Assembly (NCBI RefSeq): GCF_918741285.1
Contig: NZ_CAKKNC010000007.1
Location: 148,737 to 212,736, forward strand
Length of the DNA: 64,000 nt
DNA from: Sphingobium sp. CECT 9361
Lineage (GTDB): Bacteria > Pseudomonadota > Alphaproteobacteria > Sphingomonadales > Sphingomonadaceae
Direction of reading: 5' to 3'
Shown: positions 46,701-54,837 of the stretch, in pieces
How positions within the stretch are numbered: position 1 is the first letter of the stretch
How the letters are laid out: the number at the start of each line of letters is the position of its first letter
The notes under the pieces: generated by a model
Told to the model about the DNA's origin: nothing
Database searches by the model: none
Seen by the model: only the letters and a program-made list of their open reading frames with translations
Translations under genes and position numbers: made by a program

Positions 46701-47035
46701 TGATGGACGGCGCACTGGACGGGGAACTGGTGACGCAGGTGTCATTCAACGGCGTCAACCGCGGTACGCCGAGCGAAGCGCCGATTGGGATCGCCCGTAA
46801 TTTCATTGGTTTGCCCTTCCTTTTTAATATCAGGATCGAAGCACCGTTCAGAGGGCTGATGAACACCGCGCAATTGTTCGTCGACCCCAGTGGCCTGATT
46901 CGCGGCAGCCTGGGCGATCAATATGCGCCCGTGCCGGACATGCCTGCCAAAATGAAAGTCGGCGTCGAAGCATCGATGGGGCTTGCCGTTCAGCCTGCCG
47001 AAAGCGACAAGAGCGTAACGAAGGACCCTAAATGA
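43742..47035 (+). CDS. ydbH: YdbH-type AsmA-like intermembrane protein
   Basis: A 1097-residue protein with one N-terminal transmembrane helix (about residues 22-40) and a long AsmA/TamB-like beta-rich periplasmic part. The C-terminal region LFNIRIEAPFRGLMNTAQLFVDPSGLI matches the YdbH domain. In Escherichia coli YdbH acts redundantly with TamB and YhdP in moving phospholipids to the outer membrane. Its partners ynbE and ydbL follow directly, each overlapping the previous stop by four bases (ATGA), so the operon assignment is strong. Parts of the chain are of low sequence conservation. Confidence 0.9.
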   Translation: MSGDIGDEVRDAPPAPSTRRGTAVRWAMGSAGVLTLVAISVWTQRQPIAENFIGRELNSLGVRADYDIVDIGLRTQRIENIVLGDPAHPDLTARWVEIDLSLAGLTPTVVAVRAGGVRMSGTLRNGVLSLGELDRFRSTDSTAPFSLPDIKLGLNDARMRLDTDYGPMGLKLDGDGNLRSGFRGKLAAVMPKLAAAGCALTEGTAWLDITMREGRPQFRGPVRGAALGCKGSGIGIAQPVLDTDITLSAALDRWTGHVDLTAFSAKAADVTLVKPGGRIGFDGTAKQTRGQIDLAAAAVQRGDIRSARTELTGAFQMAPTPDGMDARIDGALSANRLAMAGPDPLAGLRASTAGSPVAPLAIRFADAVRAASRDNRAQARFSMAQKGSTGSATITAADFTSRSGARAGLGQGSSVKLDWPKAGGGLGWALNGSVTTDGGGLPRAALRLAQRPGGGLAGQLFVDPYTARGARLALEPVRFSAGAGGMTRFTTAIRLDGPLDGGAVRGLALPVAGQVAANGTLTVNPRCAPLTLDSLKFGSFALGTTRMALCPDSGNALLAYGPQGLTGGAAIEALRLKGTLGGSAMTLSADAARGSLATRTFDLRNALLLLGDPAAPVRLNATMLAGKMDAKGLSGTMAGTRGRIGTIPLLVGDAAGKWSYAASTLRVDGALTLTDAAAPNRFEPLVSRDFALTLRNSQITAKGSLLEPKTGALVARTDIVHQLGSGKGQADLDVPGVAFTSALQPEMLTRLALGVVANARGTVAGKGQIRWADDTVTSDGTFHTDNMDLAAAFGPVTGLSGELRFTDLIGLVSAPSQIARIKTVNPGVEVTDGVVRYQLLANQQVRVESGEWPFAGGQLSLLPTTMDFSADKPRNMAFRVVGLDAGAFIQTLDLDNISATGTYDGLLPMVFDEKGGRIVGGVLVARQIGRAPLVLANTESLSITCDPALQSGTLAYVGPVSNEQLGVFGKMAFDALKHLQYKCLTILMDGALDGELVTQVSFNGVNRGTPSEAPIGIARNFIGLPFLFNIRIEAPFRGLMNTAQLFVDPSGLIRGSLGDQYAPVPDMPAKMKVGVEASMGLAVQPAESDKSVTKDPK

Positions 47036-47220
47036 AGACATATAGCATCATTGCGTTGGGCCTGACCGGCCTGTCCCTGGCGGGCTGCATTCAGGTGCGC
47101 GCGCCGGACAAGCCGATCGAAATCAACCTGAACGTAAAGGTGCAGCAGGAAGTGGTCGTGCGCCTGCAACGTGACGCACAAGACCTTATCCAGAATAACC
47201 CGGAGTTGTTCCCGCAATGA
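47032..47220 (+). CDS. ynbE: YnbE-type lipoprotein
   Basis: A 62-residue lipoprotein with signal ending SLAGC, followed by VRAPDKPIEINLNVKVQQEVVVRL, the YnbE signature. YnbE sits in the outer membrane and completes the YdbH beta-groove to form the intermembrane bridge. ATGA overlaps at both ends link it to ydbH and ydbL. Confidence 0.92.
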   Translation: MKTYSIIALGLTGLSLAGCIQVRAPDKPIEINLNVKVQQEVVVRLQRDAQDLIQNNPELFPQ

Positions 47221-47621
47221 CACGTAAATTCATCCTCCTCGCCGCCGGTGCCGCAATCGCCCTGACAACCGGCCTTGCCCTTACCGCGCCTGCACGCGCG
47301 CAGACCGGCGCCGTTGCGCAGGCAATGGCCTCTGGCGCCGTGGGCGAACAGTCGGACGGTTATCTGGGCATTTCCGGCTCCGTCTCAGGCGATGTCCGCG
47401 CCGAAGTCGATTCGATCAATATCAAGCGCCGTGCCGCCTATACCGATCTGGCTGCCAAGCGTGGGGTAACGGTCGCCGACGTTGCCGCCGCCACGGGCTG
47501 CCAGACGCTCGCCAGCCGTGTAAAGACCGGGCAGGCCTTCCGCATTGGCAGCGGCGCCTGGCAGACCAAGGGCGCAGGCGCGATTGCCCTCCCCGATTAT
47601 TGCGCGACGGCGGGTAACTGA
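47217..47621 (+). CDS. ydbL: YdbL-family (DUF1318) periplasmic protein
   Basis: A 134-residue protein with a signal peptide (ending APARAQ) and the DUF1318 core: VGEQSDGYLGISG, then INIKRRAAYTDLAAKRGVTVADVAAATGCQTL. YdbL is a periplasmic factor for YdbH-YnbE multimer formation. Its start overlaps the ynbE stop (ATGA). The 150-base gap that follows leads into the ATP synthase genes. Confidence 0.92.
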   Translation: MTRKFILLAAGAAIALTTGLALTAPARAQTGAVAQAMASGAVGEQSDGYLGISGSVSGDVRAEVDSINIKRRAAYTDLAAKRGVTVADVAAATGCQTLASRVKTGQAFRIGSGAWQTKGAGAIALPDYCATAGN

Positions 47622-47662
47622 CCCTTATTGTCGCCTGCGATTTCCCTTGTCCCTAAGCATGG

Positions 47663-47691
47663 TTGACTTGGGGGAACTCCCTTTCTAAACG
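47663..47691 (+). promoter_or_regulatory. Candidate promoter of the F0 ATP synthase genes
   Basis: TTGACT (47663-47668), a 17-base spacer and TAAACG (47686-47691) fit a sigma-70-like layout, although the -10 match is moderate. It lies 80 bases before the AtpI start codon in the only sizeable gap ahead of the cluster. Confidence 0.35.
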
Positions 47692-47771
47692 GGCCGCGCC
47701 TTGACGGGTGCAGCGTCTGGCGTTCATGGCCTTTGTCTCCGCAGTCATGCGGTACGATGGAGGTGAGAGGA

Positions 47772-48089
47772 ATGTCGGATACTGGGCCCGGGGAAGACCC
47801 CGTCAAGGGAGATGCGCGGATCAGGTCGCTCGAAGAGCGGATTGAGCGGGCCTCCCGAGACGAACAGGTCAGAACTGGCACCACGCAGCAGGGAGCGGAT
47901 GCAAATTACCGCCTCGGCAACCGCGTGTTGGCAGAACTGATCGGCGGTCTTGTCGGCGGTGCCTTGATCGGCTGGTTATTCGACCGGCTTTTCGGGACAA
48001 CGCCCTGGCTCCTGCTGGTTTTCCTCTTTCTGGGGATTATCGTGGCCTTCAGGAACATCATTCGGATTTCGACAAAGCGTCCCGACTGA
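47772..48089 (+). CDS. atpI: AtpI/AtpZ-like F0F1 assembly protein
   Basis: A 105-residue protein with two transmembrane helices (about 55-95), LIGGLVGGALIGWLFD and WLLLVFLFLGIIVAF, preceded by a charged cytoplasmic stretch. Proteins of this type aid assembly of the c-ring and may bind Mg2+ or Ca2+. The ATG at 47772 follows GAGAGG. It heads the F0 cluster, the usual position. Confidence 0.88.
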   Translation: MSDTGPGEDPVKGDARIRSLEERIERASRDEQVRTGTTQQGADANYRLGNRVLAELIGGLVGGALIGWLFDRLFGTTPWLLLVFLFLGIIVAFRNIIRISTKRPD

Positions 48090-48138
48090 CGGGGCGCTTT
48101 CGTCATAGGGTAAAAGCTTCGGCTTACAGGGGTTTCGC

Positions 48139-48924
48139 GTGGCAGAATCAGGCAAAATCGACCCGATGCACCAGTTTGCGATCGAGCCGCTGTTCGGCAC
48201 CGATCATCTGGCCATCGGCGGTTACAACATTGCCTTCACCAACAGCGCGCTGTGGATGGTGGCGACGGTTGTCGTACTGTGGATTTTCATGCTGGGCGGC
48301 ATGAAGCGGGAATTGGTGCCCGGTCGCTGGCAGGCGGCTGTAGAGACCATGACCGGTTTCATCAGCAACCTTCTGACCGCCAATGTCGGTCCTGAAGGCA
48401 AGCGTTACGTCCCTTACGTCTTCTCGCTGTTCATGTTCATTCTGCTGGCGAACCTGCTGGGCCTGCTGCCTTTGGGTCTTGTCGGCCTGCACCCCTTCAC
48501 CTTCACAAGTCACTTTACCGCGACGGGCGTGCTGGCGATCATGAGCTTTGCGATCGTCCTGATTGTTGGCTTCTACAAGCATAAGCTGCACTTCTTCTCG
48601 CTGTTCGTGCCGCACGGTACGCCGGTGCCGATGATCCCCTTCATCTTCCTGATCGAACTGGTGTCCTTCATGGTCCGCCCGTTCAGCCTCGGCCTGCGAC
48701 TGTTCGTTGCGATGACCGCGGGCCACGTTCTGCTGAAGGTGCTGGCAGGGTTCGTTATCAATTCCACTAACGCCGGGGCCGGTTTCGGCCTCACCGTCGG
48801 CCTCTCCAGCTTCGCCCTGATGATCGGGATCAGCGCGCTGGAAATGCTGGTCGCGGTGATCCAGGCCTATGTCTTCGCGCTGCTCACTTCACTGTACATC
48901 AACGACGCGGTGAACCTGCACTAA
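48139..48924 (+). CDS. atpB: F0F1 ATP synthase subunit a
   Basis: The proton-channel stator subunit of 261 residues with five to six transmembrane helices. The essential arginine lies in FSLGLRLFVAMTAGHV. The start is GTG, conserved N-terminal residues AESGKIDPMHQF supporting it over the internal ATG at 48166. Confidence 0.96.
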   Translation: MAESGKIDPMHQFAIEPLFGTDHLAIGGYNIAFTNSALWMVATVVVLWIFMLGGMKRELVPGRWQAAVETMTGFISNLLTANVGPEGKRYVPYVFSLFMFILLANLLGLLPLGLVGLHPFTFTSHFTATGVLAIMSFAIVLIVGFYKHKLHFFSLFVPHGTPVPMIPFIFLIELVSFMVRPFSLGLRLFVAMTAGHVLLKVLAGFVINSTNAGAGFGLTVGLSSFALMIGISALEMLVAVIQAYVFALLTSLYINDAVNLH

Positions 48925-48966
48925 GTTTCGCACTAACTTTATCGATATTTAACAAGGAGTATTATC

Positions 48967-49194
48967 ATGGACGCAGAAGCCGCAAAGCTGATCGGTGCCG
49001 GTCTCGCAGCAATTGGTGCCGGTATGGCCGCTCTGGGCGTGGGTAACGTCTTCGGTTCGTTCCTCGAAAGCGCCCTGCGCAATCCTTCGGCCGCTGACGG
49101 TCAGCAGGGTCGTCTGTTCATCGGCTTCGCCGCTGCCGAACTTCTCGGCCTGCTGGCGTTCGTTGTGTCGATGATCCTGATCTTCGTTGCCTAA
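48967..49194 (+). CDS. atpE: F0F1 ATP synthase subunit c
   Basis: A 75-residue double-helix hairpin of the proton-driven ring. The first helix is rich in the GxGxG packing motif, and the proton-binding carboxylate is Glu58 in GFAAAELLGLLAF. AAGGAG precedes the ATG. No Na+-binding residues (the Gln/Ser/Thr set) are apparent, so it should be a proton enzyme. Confidence 0.96.
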   Translation: MDAEAAKLIGAGLAAIGAGMAALGVGNVFGSFLESALRNPSAADGQQGRLFIGFAAAELLGLLAFVVSMILIFVA

Positions 49195-49268
49195 CTAACC
49201 GTTAGACGACAATCGGAATCGAGGCCGGGTGGCATAACGCCCGGCCTCCAAGACATCGGACGGATCAG

Positions 49269-49763
49269 ATGCCTCAAATCGCGCAAATCGCCGAAACCTA
49301 CGCATCCCAGATTTTCTGGCTGCTCGTAACGTTCGGCTTCGTGTTCTTCGTCATCGGTCTGGACATGGTGCCGAAGATCGAAGCGACGGTGGGTGCGCGC
49401 GATGACAAGATCGCGGGCGACCTGGCGACGGCAAAGGCTGCCTTCGCCCGTGCGGACGAGATCGAGGCGGACTATCGCAAGCGCGATGCGGACGCCCGTT
49501 CCTCCGCGCAGCACCTCATTGCGGAATCCAAGGCGAAAGCCGCCAAGGAAACCGAAGCCAAGATCAAGGCGACTGACGCCGTGGTCGCAACCAAAATCGC
49601 CGCTGCCGAAGCGGAGATAAAGGCTGCCAGCACGTCCGCCATGGCCGAGATCGAAGCCGTCGCTGCCGATGCGGCACGCGAAATGGTGGCGAAAATTTCT
49701 GGCGCTTCGGTCACTCCGGAAGCCGCCCAGCAAGCAGTAAAGGCAGCATTGGTCCATGGCTGA
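49269..49763 (+). CDS. atpF': F0F1 ATP synthase subunit b' (B-prime)
   Basis: A 164-residue peripheral-stalk subunit with one N-terminal transmembrane segment (FWLLVTFGFVFFVIGL) and a long Ala/Lys/Glu-rich helix. Alphaproteobacteria carry two b-type subunits that form a heterodimer; this is the first. It overlaps the second b gene by eight bases. Confidence 0.9.
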   Translation: MPQIAQIAETYASQIFWLLVTFGFVFFVIGLDMVPKIEATVGARDDKIAGDLATAKAAFARADEIEADYRKRDADARSSAQHLIAESKAKAAKETEAKIKATDAVVATKIAAAEAEIKAASTSAMAEIEAVAADAAREMVAKISGASVTPEAAQQAVKAALVHG

Positions 49764-50370
49764 GGCAGCACCCACCACTACGTCGGACAGCACACCGACC
49801 GCCGAACAGGCCATCCATGAGGAAGGCTATGCGCCGGTAGGTACTGTGGCGCACGAAGGTGTCGCGGCACATACCGATCCCCGCGCGCTGGGTCTGGACG
49901 CCACCGCTTGGGTCAGCCTGTCGATGGCGATCTTCATTGCGGTACTGATCTGGAAGAAAGTGCCCGCGCTGATCGGTCGCGGTCTCGACGGCAAGATCGC
50001 CAAGATTCGCCTCCAGCTCGACGAAGCCGCCAAGCTGCGCGCCGAAGCCGAAGCGCTTAAGGCCGAATATGAAGCCAAGGTTGCTGCCGCTGCGGGTGAA
50101 GCCGCTGCGCTGAAAGCCCGCGCAGAAGAAGAAGCCGCCCAACTGATGGACGACGCGCAGACCAACGCCACGGCGCTGATCGCTCGCCGCCAGAAGATGG
50201 CCGAAGACAAGATTGCTGCCGCCGAGCGTGCGGCAATTGCCGACGTCCGCGCGAAAGCCGTGTCGGCTGCAACCGCCGCCGCCGCCTCGCTGATTGCACA
50301 GGGTCACGATGCGAAAGCGGACAAGGTGCTGGTCGACAGCGCGATCCAGGGTCTCGGCCCGGTCGCCTGA
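49756..50370 (+). CDS. atpF: F0F1 ATP synthase subunit b
   Basis: A 204-residue peripheral-stalk subunit. A longer acidic N-terminal region than in b' precedes the transmembrane segment (WVSLSMAIFIAVLIWKKVP), followed by a coiled-coil region of Ala, Glu and Lys heptads. It closes the F0 cluster; the F1 genes are elsewhere. Confidence 0.92.
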   Translation: MAEAAPTTTSDSTPTAEQAIHEEGYAPVGTVAHEGVAAHTDPRALGLDATAWVSLSMAIFIAVLIWKKVPALIGRGLDGKIAKIRLQLDEAAKLRAEAEALKAEYEAKVAAAAGEAAALKARAEEEAAQLMDDAQTNATALIARRQKMAEDKIAAAERAAIADVRAKAVSAATAAAASLIAQGHDAKADKVLVDSAIQGLGPVA

Positions 50371-50396
50371 TTTACAGAGCGTCGCGAACAGAAAAG

Positions 50397-50422
50397 AGGC
50401 CGGGGTAAATCCCGGCCTTTTT
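50397..50422 (+). terminator. Terminator of the F0 ATP synthase genes
   Basis: AGGCCGGG (50397-50404) and CCCGGCCT (50411-50418) pair perfectly over 8 bp with a 6-base loop and run into TTTTT. Confidence 0.88.
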
Positions 50423-50439
50423 CGTTTCCCCCTCGTCAT

Positions 50440-50455
50440 TCCCGCGAAGGCGGGA
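50440..50455. repeat. Short hairpin repeat of REP-like type
   Basis: TCCCGC, a four-base loop and GCGGGA form a compact hairpin within CATTCCCGCGAAGGCGGGAG, a sequence I recognise as a dispersed intergenic element of many alphaproteobacteria. Only one copy is seen in this window. Confidence 0.55.
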
Positions 50456-50525
50456 GTAACGGAATTAGGGTGGGGAACTGCCGTCCCACCTTTGCAATGC
50501 TGCCTAACTCTCCTATCTCCCACCC

Positions 50526-52445
50526 ATGTCCTCCCCCCAATCGCCAGACCGCTTCAACGAAGACAAAGCCAGCTTCACCATCCGCGGCGCAGGCGCGCCC
50601 GATATAGATGCCGGCGTGGCGGCGATCCGCAACGTCCTGAAAACCCTTCCCACCCGCCCCGGCGTCTATCGGATGCAGGATGCGCGCGGCGATGTGCTGT
50701 ACGTCGGCAAGGCTCGGGCGCTCCGCAACCGCGTCACTAACTACACACAAGTGGATCGACTCCCTCGCCGCCTGCAACGCATGGTGTCACAGACGCGCTC
50801 GATGACCATCGTCACCACCAACAGCGAAGCCGAGGCGCTATTGTTGGAGGCCCAGCTCATCAAGCGGTTCCGCCCGCCCTACAATGTCCTGCTGCGCGAC
50901 GACAAAAGCTTCCCCTTCATCCTGCTGCGCGAGGACCACGCCTATCCCCGTATCCAGAAGCATCGTGGCGCGCGCAAAGCAAAGGGGCGCTATTACGGCC
51001 CGTTCGCAAGCGCCGGTTCGGTAACGCGCACCATCAACGCCCTGCAAAAGCTGTTCCTGTTGCGCAGTTGTTCGGACAGCTTCTTTGCCAACCGCTCCCG
51101 CCCTTGCCTGCTTTATCAGATCAAGCGCTGCTCGGCCCCCTGTGTCGAACGCATCGCGCCGGATGCCTATGCCGAACTGGTGCAGGACGCGCAGGATTTC
51201 CTGGGCGGCAAGTCGACCAAGGTGCAGCAGAAGCTGGGTGCCTCGATGCAGGCCGCGTCCGACGCTATGGATTTCGAACAGGCCGCCGTCATTCGGGACC
51301 GCCTGAAGGCGCTGACGTTCATTCAGGGATCGCAGGCGATCAATGCCGAAGGGCTGGGCGACGCCGACATTTTCGCACTGGCAACCAAGAACGGCGCGAT
51401 GTGCATTCAGGCGTTCTTCATTCGCGGCGGCCAAAATTGGGGGCACCGGAGCTTCTTCCCGATCCACACTGCCGAAGTCGACGAAGCGGAAGTCCTCGGC
51501 AGCTTCCTCGCGCAATTCTACGAGGAAGTGCCGCCGCCCAAACTTATCCTCGCCGACCGTCAGCCTGCCGATTGCGAACTGATCGCGCAGGCTTTGACCG
51601 AGCGGATCGGCTCCCGCGTCCGCATCGAAATGCCGCAGCGTGGCGACCGCACCCGCCTCATCAAACAGGCGCAGCGCAACGCCGTCGAAGCCCTCGACCG
51701 CCGCCTCGCTGAAACCACGACGCAGGCGAAGGTGCTGCGCGACATGGCCGATGCCTTCGGGCTGGAGGGTGTGCCGGACCGCATCGAAGTCTACGACAAC
51801 AGCCATATTCAGGGCACCAATGCGCTGGGCGCAATGATCGTTGCCGGGCCGGAGGGCTTCCGCAAATCCGCCTACCGCAAGTTCAACATCAAGAATCCGA
51901 ACACGGCCCCCGGCGACGATTTCGCCATGATGCGCGAAGTGTTCGAACGCCGCTTCGGTCGCGCGCAACGCGAAGATCCGGATCGCGACAGCGGCGAATG
52001 GCCCGACCTGGTGCTAGTCGATGGCGGCAAGGGGCAGGTGAGCGCCACAAAGGCCGCGCTGGAGGAAATTGGCGTCGAGGACGTGACGTTGATCGGCGTC
52101 GCCAAGGGTCCGCATCACGGGCGCGACGGCCGCGAAGTCTTCCACTTGCCCGACGGCCGCGAAATGATGTTCCCGGTCAATGACCCGGTGCTATTCTTCC
52201 TCCAACGCCTTCGCGATGAAGCCCATCGTTTCGCCATCGGCGCGCACCGTGACAAGCGCAGCAAAGCGATTACGGTCAGTTCTCTGGATGAGGTGCCGGG
52301 GATCGGCCCCGCGCGGAAAAAGGCGCTGCTGATGCATTTCGGCACGGCCAAGGCGGTGAAGAGTGCCGCGCTGGAAGACTTACAAAAGGCGCCGGGCGTT
52401 TCGACAGCAGTGGCGCAGCAGGTTTACGACTACTTCCACGGATGA
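50526..52445 (+). CDS. uvrC: Excinuclease ABC subunit C
   Basis: The double-incision nuclease of nucleotide excision repair, 639 residues. It has the N-terminal GIY-YIG nuclease domain (PTRPGVYRMQDARGDVLYVGKA), a Cys-rich linker (RPCLLYQIKRCSAPC), a UVR domain, an RNase H-like endonuclease region (DLVLVDGGKGQVSA) and a C-terminal helix-hairpin-helix pair (SLDEVPGIGPARKKALLMHFG). A 26-residue variable N-terminal extension is present. Confidence 0.97.
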   Translation: MSSPQSPDRFNEDKASFTIRGAGAPDIDAGVAAIRNVLKTLPTRPGVYRMQDARGDVLYVGKARALRNRVTNYTQVDRLPRRLQRMVSQTRSMTIVTTNSEAEALLLEAQLIKRFRPPYNVLLRDDKSFPFILLREDHAYPRIQKHRGARKAKGRYYGPFASAGSVTRTINALQKLFLLRSCSDSFFANRSRPCLLYQIKRCSAPCVERIAPDAYAELVQDAQDFLGGKSTKVQQKLGASMQAASDAMDFEQAAVIRDRLKALTFIQGSQAINAEGLGDADIFALATKNGAMCIQAFFIRGGQNWGHRSFFPIHTAEVDEAEVLGSFLAQFYEEVPPPKLILADRQPADCELIAQALTERIGSRVRIEMPQRGDRTRLIKQAQRNAVEALDRRLAETTTQAKVLRDMADAFGLEGVPDRIEVYDNSHIQGTNALGAMIVAGPEGFRKSAYRKFNIKNPNTAPGDDFAMMREVFERRFGRAQREDPDRDSGEWPDLVLVDGGKGQVSATKAALEEIGVEDVTLIGVAKGPHHGRDGREVFHLPDGREMMFPVNDPVLFFLQRLRDEAHRFAIGAHRDKRSKAITVSSLDEVPGIGPARKKALLMHFGTAKAVKSAALEDLQKAPGVSTAVAQQVYDYFHG

Positions 52446-52450
52446 CCCAC

Positions 52451-52482
52451 TTCTCCCTCTCCCCTGAAAGGGAGAGGGAGAA
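52451..52482. terminator. 13-bp perfect hairpin between convergent uvrC and acyl-CoA dehydrogenase
   Basis: TTCTCCCTCTCCC (52451-52463) and GGGAGAGGGAGAA (52470-52482) pair perfectly around CTGAAA. The purine/pyrimidine-rich unit is a sequence I recall as recurrent between sphingomonad genes; here it can act as a bidirectional terminator. Confidence 0.6.
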
Positions 52483-52498
52483 AGGGCCACCGCGCGAC

Positions 52499-54304
52499 TT
52501 ACGCCGCTGTAGCGAACATCTCCGGATCGAGCGCCATAAGCGAGTCCGCACCGCCTTCGATCTTGCGACGTAGCGCGCCTGCGTCCGGCATGATGCGTTC
52601 GGCGTAGAAGCGTGCCGTGACGAGCTTGGCTTCCAGATATTTGGAATCGCCCTCGCCCGCATCGAGCAAGCGGACTGCGGCGCTCGCCATGCGCAACCAC
52701 ATCAGGCCAACCGATACGATACCCATGATGTGCATGTAGCTATGCGCGCCGGCACCAGCATTGTTCGGGTTGGTCATGGCATTCTGCATCAGCCACATCG
52801 TAGCGCCCTGCAACTGCGCATTGGCCTTCTCCAGCGCCTCCGCAAAAGGTGCCAGGCGGGGTTCTGCCTTGGCAGTGGCGACTTCGTCTGCGATGATCTT
52901 GAAGAAAGCCTGCAGCGCACGGCCGCCATTCTGGGCAAGTTTGCGACCGACAAGGTCCATCGCCTGAATGCCGTTGGTGCCTTCGTAAATCTGGGCAATG
53001 CGGGCATCGCGCACATATTGCTCCATACCCCATTCCTCGATGTAGCCATGACCGCCATAAACTTGCTGGCTGGTCACGGTGATGTCGAAGCCCTTGTCAG
53101 TGCCATATCCCTTGATAACGGGCGTGAGCAGCGAGATGAGATCATCGGCGGTCTGGCGTTCCTCTTCGGTCTGCGCCTTGTGCGAGAGATCGTCTTGCAG
53201 CGCGCCCCACAGGCATAGCGCACGCAGCCCCTCGGTCAGCGCCTTGCCTTCCATCAGCATGCGGCGCACGTCAGGATGGACGAACAGCGTGTCAGCTTTC
53301 TCATTGGGCTCTGCAGGACCGGTGAGCGCGCGACCCTGACGGCGATCCTTGGCGTACTGCACCGCGTTCTGATAAGCGACCTCGCCCTGCGCCAGACCCT
53401 GCAGGCCCACGCCCAGACGTGCGGCGTTCATCATGATGAACATGGCGGCGAGACCTTTGTTCTCCTCACCCACCATCCATCCGGTCGCGCCGTCGTAATT
53501 CATGACGCAAGTGGAATTGCCGTGGATACCCATCTTATGTTCGATCGACCCGCAGGAGACCGCATTGCGTTCACCCAGCGTGCCATCTTCATTCACGATG
53601 AACTTCGGCACGATGAACAGCGAAATGCCCTTGCTGCTTTCCGGCGCGCCGGGGGTCTTGGCCAACACGAGGTGAATGATATTCTCGGCCAAATCGTGCT
53701 CGCCCGACGAGATGAATATCTTGGTGCCGGTGATCGCGTAGCTGCCGTCTGCCGCTGGAACGGCCTTCGTCTTGATAAGGCCCAGATCGGTGCCGCAATG
53801 CGGTTCGGTCAGGTTCATGGTGCCGGTCCATTGGCCGCTCACCATCTTGGGGACATATTTGGACTTCTGCTCATCGCTCCCTTTGGCGAGAATCGCGGCA
53901 GTCGCGCCCGCCGTCAGCCCATGATACATCTCGAATGCCTGATTGGCCGACAGCACATATTCCCCAAAGGCCGTCGCGATGACGGAAGGAAGCCCCTGCC
54001 CGCCAAACTCTTCCGGCGCATGCAGTGTGGTCCAGCCACCTGCGACATATTGGTCGTACGCATCTTTGAACCCGGTGGGCGTCGTGACGCTGCCGTCGGG
54101 ATGGCGAGTGCAGCCTTCCCGGTCACCAACCTGATTGAGCGGGAACAGCACTTCCGCCGCGAATTTGCCGCCTTCGCCCAGCACCGCCTCGATCAGATCG
54201 GGTGAGGCATTTTCAAAGCCTGGCAGATTGGCGTACCGGTCGATATTGACGACATGGTCGAGAACGAACTGCGTATCGCGAACGGGGGCGGTGTAGGTGG
54301 GCAT
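52499..54304 (-). CDS. Acyl-CoA dehydrogenase (DmdC-like, with C-terminal extension)
   Basis: An FAD-dependent dehydrogenase of 601 residues. It has the acyl-CoA dehydrogenase N-terminal and middle domains ([20 protein letters not shown]), the catalytic-base segment [14 protein letters not shown], and an extra C-terminal domain of about 130 residues. This large form is seen in 3-methylmercaptopropionyl-CoA dehydrogenase (DmdC) and long-chain enzymes; its exact substrate is open. The MerR-type regulator immediately upstream on the same strand probably controls it. Confidence 0.92.
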   Translation of the reverse strand: MPTYTAPVRDTQFVLDHVVNIDRYANLPGFENASPDLIEAVLGEGGKFAAEVLFPLNQVGDREGCTRHPDGSVTTPTGFKDAYDQYVAGGWTTLHAPEEFGGQGLPSVIATAFGEYVLSANQAFEMYHGLTAGATAAILAKGSDEQKSKYVPKMVSGQWTGTMNLTEPHCGTDLGLIKTKAVPAADGSYAITGTKIFISSGEHDLAENIIHLVLAKTPGAPESSKGISLFIVPKFIVNEDGTLGERNAVSCGSIEHKMGIHGNSTCVMNYDGATGWMVGEENKGLAAMFIMMNAARLGVGLQGLAQGEVAYQNAVQYAKDRRQGRALTGPAEPNEKADTLFVHPDVRRMLMEGKALTEGLRALCLWGALQDDLSHKAQTEEERQTADDLISLLTPVIKGYGTDKGFDITVTSQQVYGGHGYIEEWGMEQYVRDARIAQIYEGTNGIQAMDLVGRKLAQNGGRALQAFFKIIADEVATAKAEPRLAPFAEALEKANAQLQGATMWLMQNAMTNPNNAGAGAHSYMHIMGIVSVGLMWLRMASAAVRLLDAGEGDSKYLEAKLVTARFYAERIMPDAGALRRKIEGGADSLMALDPEMFATAA

Positions 54305-54370
54305 GGTGCTCTCCGAATATTATTGCGGGTGTGGCATTGGGCCTCATCCCGATTATGTAGATTCGATCGT

Positions 54371-54796
54371 TCAGCTTTCAGGGTCGCCGCTGACTTCCAC
54401 GATGGACACGAAAGCCGATAGTTCCTCGATTGCGGCGTCAATATCGGCCTTCTGCCGTTCGAGCAGATCAATGCGCGCGCGGCATTTGTCGATGGTCACG
54501 CGGCGTTGCACGGCGCGGCCATCGTTCAGATCGTACAGGTCGATCATCTCGCGGATGTCGCCCAGGCTGAAGCCCACGCGCTTGCCGCGCAGGATCCAGG
54601 CCAGCCGCGCCCGGTCCCGGCGCGAATAGATGCGCGACAGACCCTGCCGCTCCGGCGCGATCAGCCCTTCGTCCTCGTAAAAACGAAGCGCGCGCGCGGT
54701 AACGCCGAACTCCGCCGACAAGTCGGAAATGCTGTAGTGATCGCGTTCATCCAGATCGGGCATCTCGATGCCCGCAATTTGTATCATGTGCGTCAT
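54371..54796 (-). CDS. MerR-family regulator, LiuR-like
   Basis: A 141-residue regulator. The winged-helix DNA-binding part is [26 protein letters not shown], followed by a coiled-coil dimer helix. It has no metal-binding cysteines (only one Cys), so it probably senses an organic ligand. Relatives (LiuR, and regulators of acyl-CoA degradation) sit next to acyl-CoA dehydrogenase genes as here. An ATG at 54787 is an alternative start. A 22-bp dyad lies 14 bases upstream of its start. Confidence 0.88.
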   Translation of the reverse strand: MTHMIQIAGIEMPDLDERDHYSISDLSAEFGVTARALRFYEDEGLIAPERQGLSRIYSRRDRARLAWILRGKRVGFSLGDIREMIDLYDLNDGRAVQRRVTIDKCRARIDLLERQKADIDAAIEELSAFVSIVEVSGDPES

Positions 54797-54810
54797 GCCA
54801 TGATTTTTAA

Positions 54811-54832
54811 TTGACGTTTACGTTCGCGTCAA
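54811..54832. promoter_or_regulatory. 22-bp dyad, candidate MerR-family operator
   Basis: TTGACG and CGTCAA arms are separated by ten bases that include a central ACGT. The whole element lies 15 bases upstream of the MerR start codon. ACGT-centred dyads with TTGACG arms suit MerR regulators of branched-chain and fatty acid breakdown. Confidence 0.5.
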
Positions 54833-54837
54833 GTGGA

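Noticed and set aside
49195..49268. Extra small gene between atpE and the b' subunit gene
   Set aside because: The 74-base gap has no start with ribosome binding site; it contains only a GCCGGG/CCCGGC hairpin, probably a processing or attenuation element.
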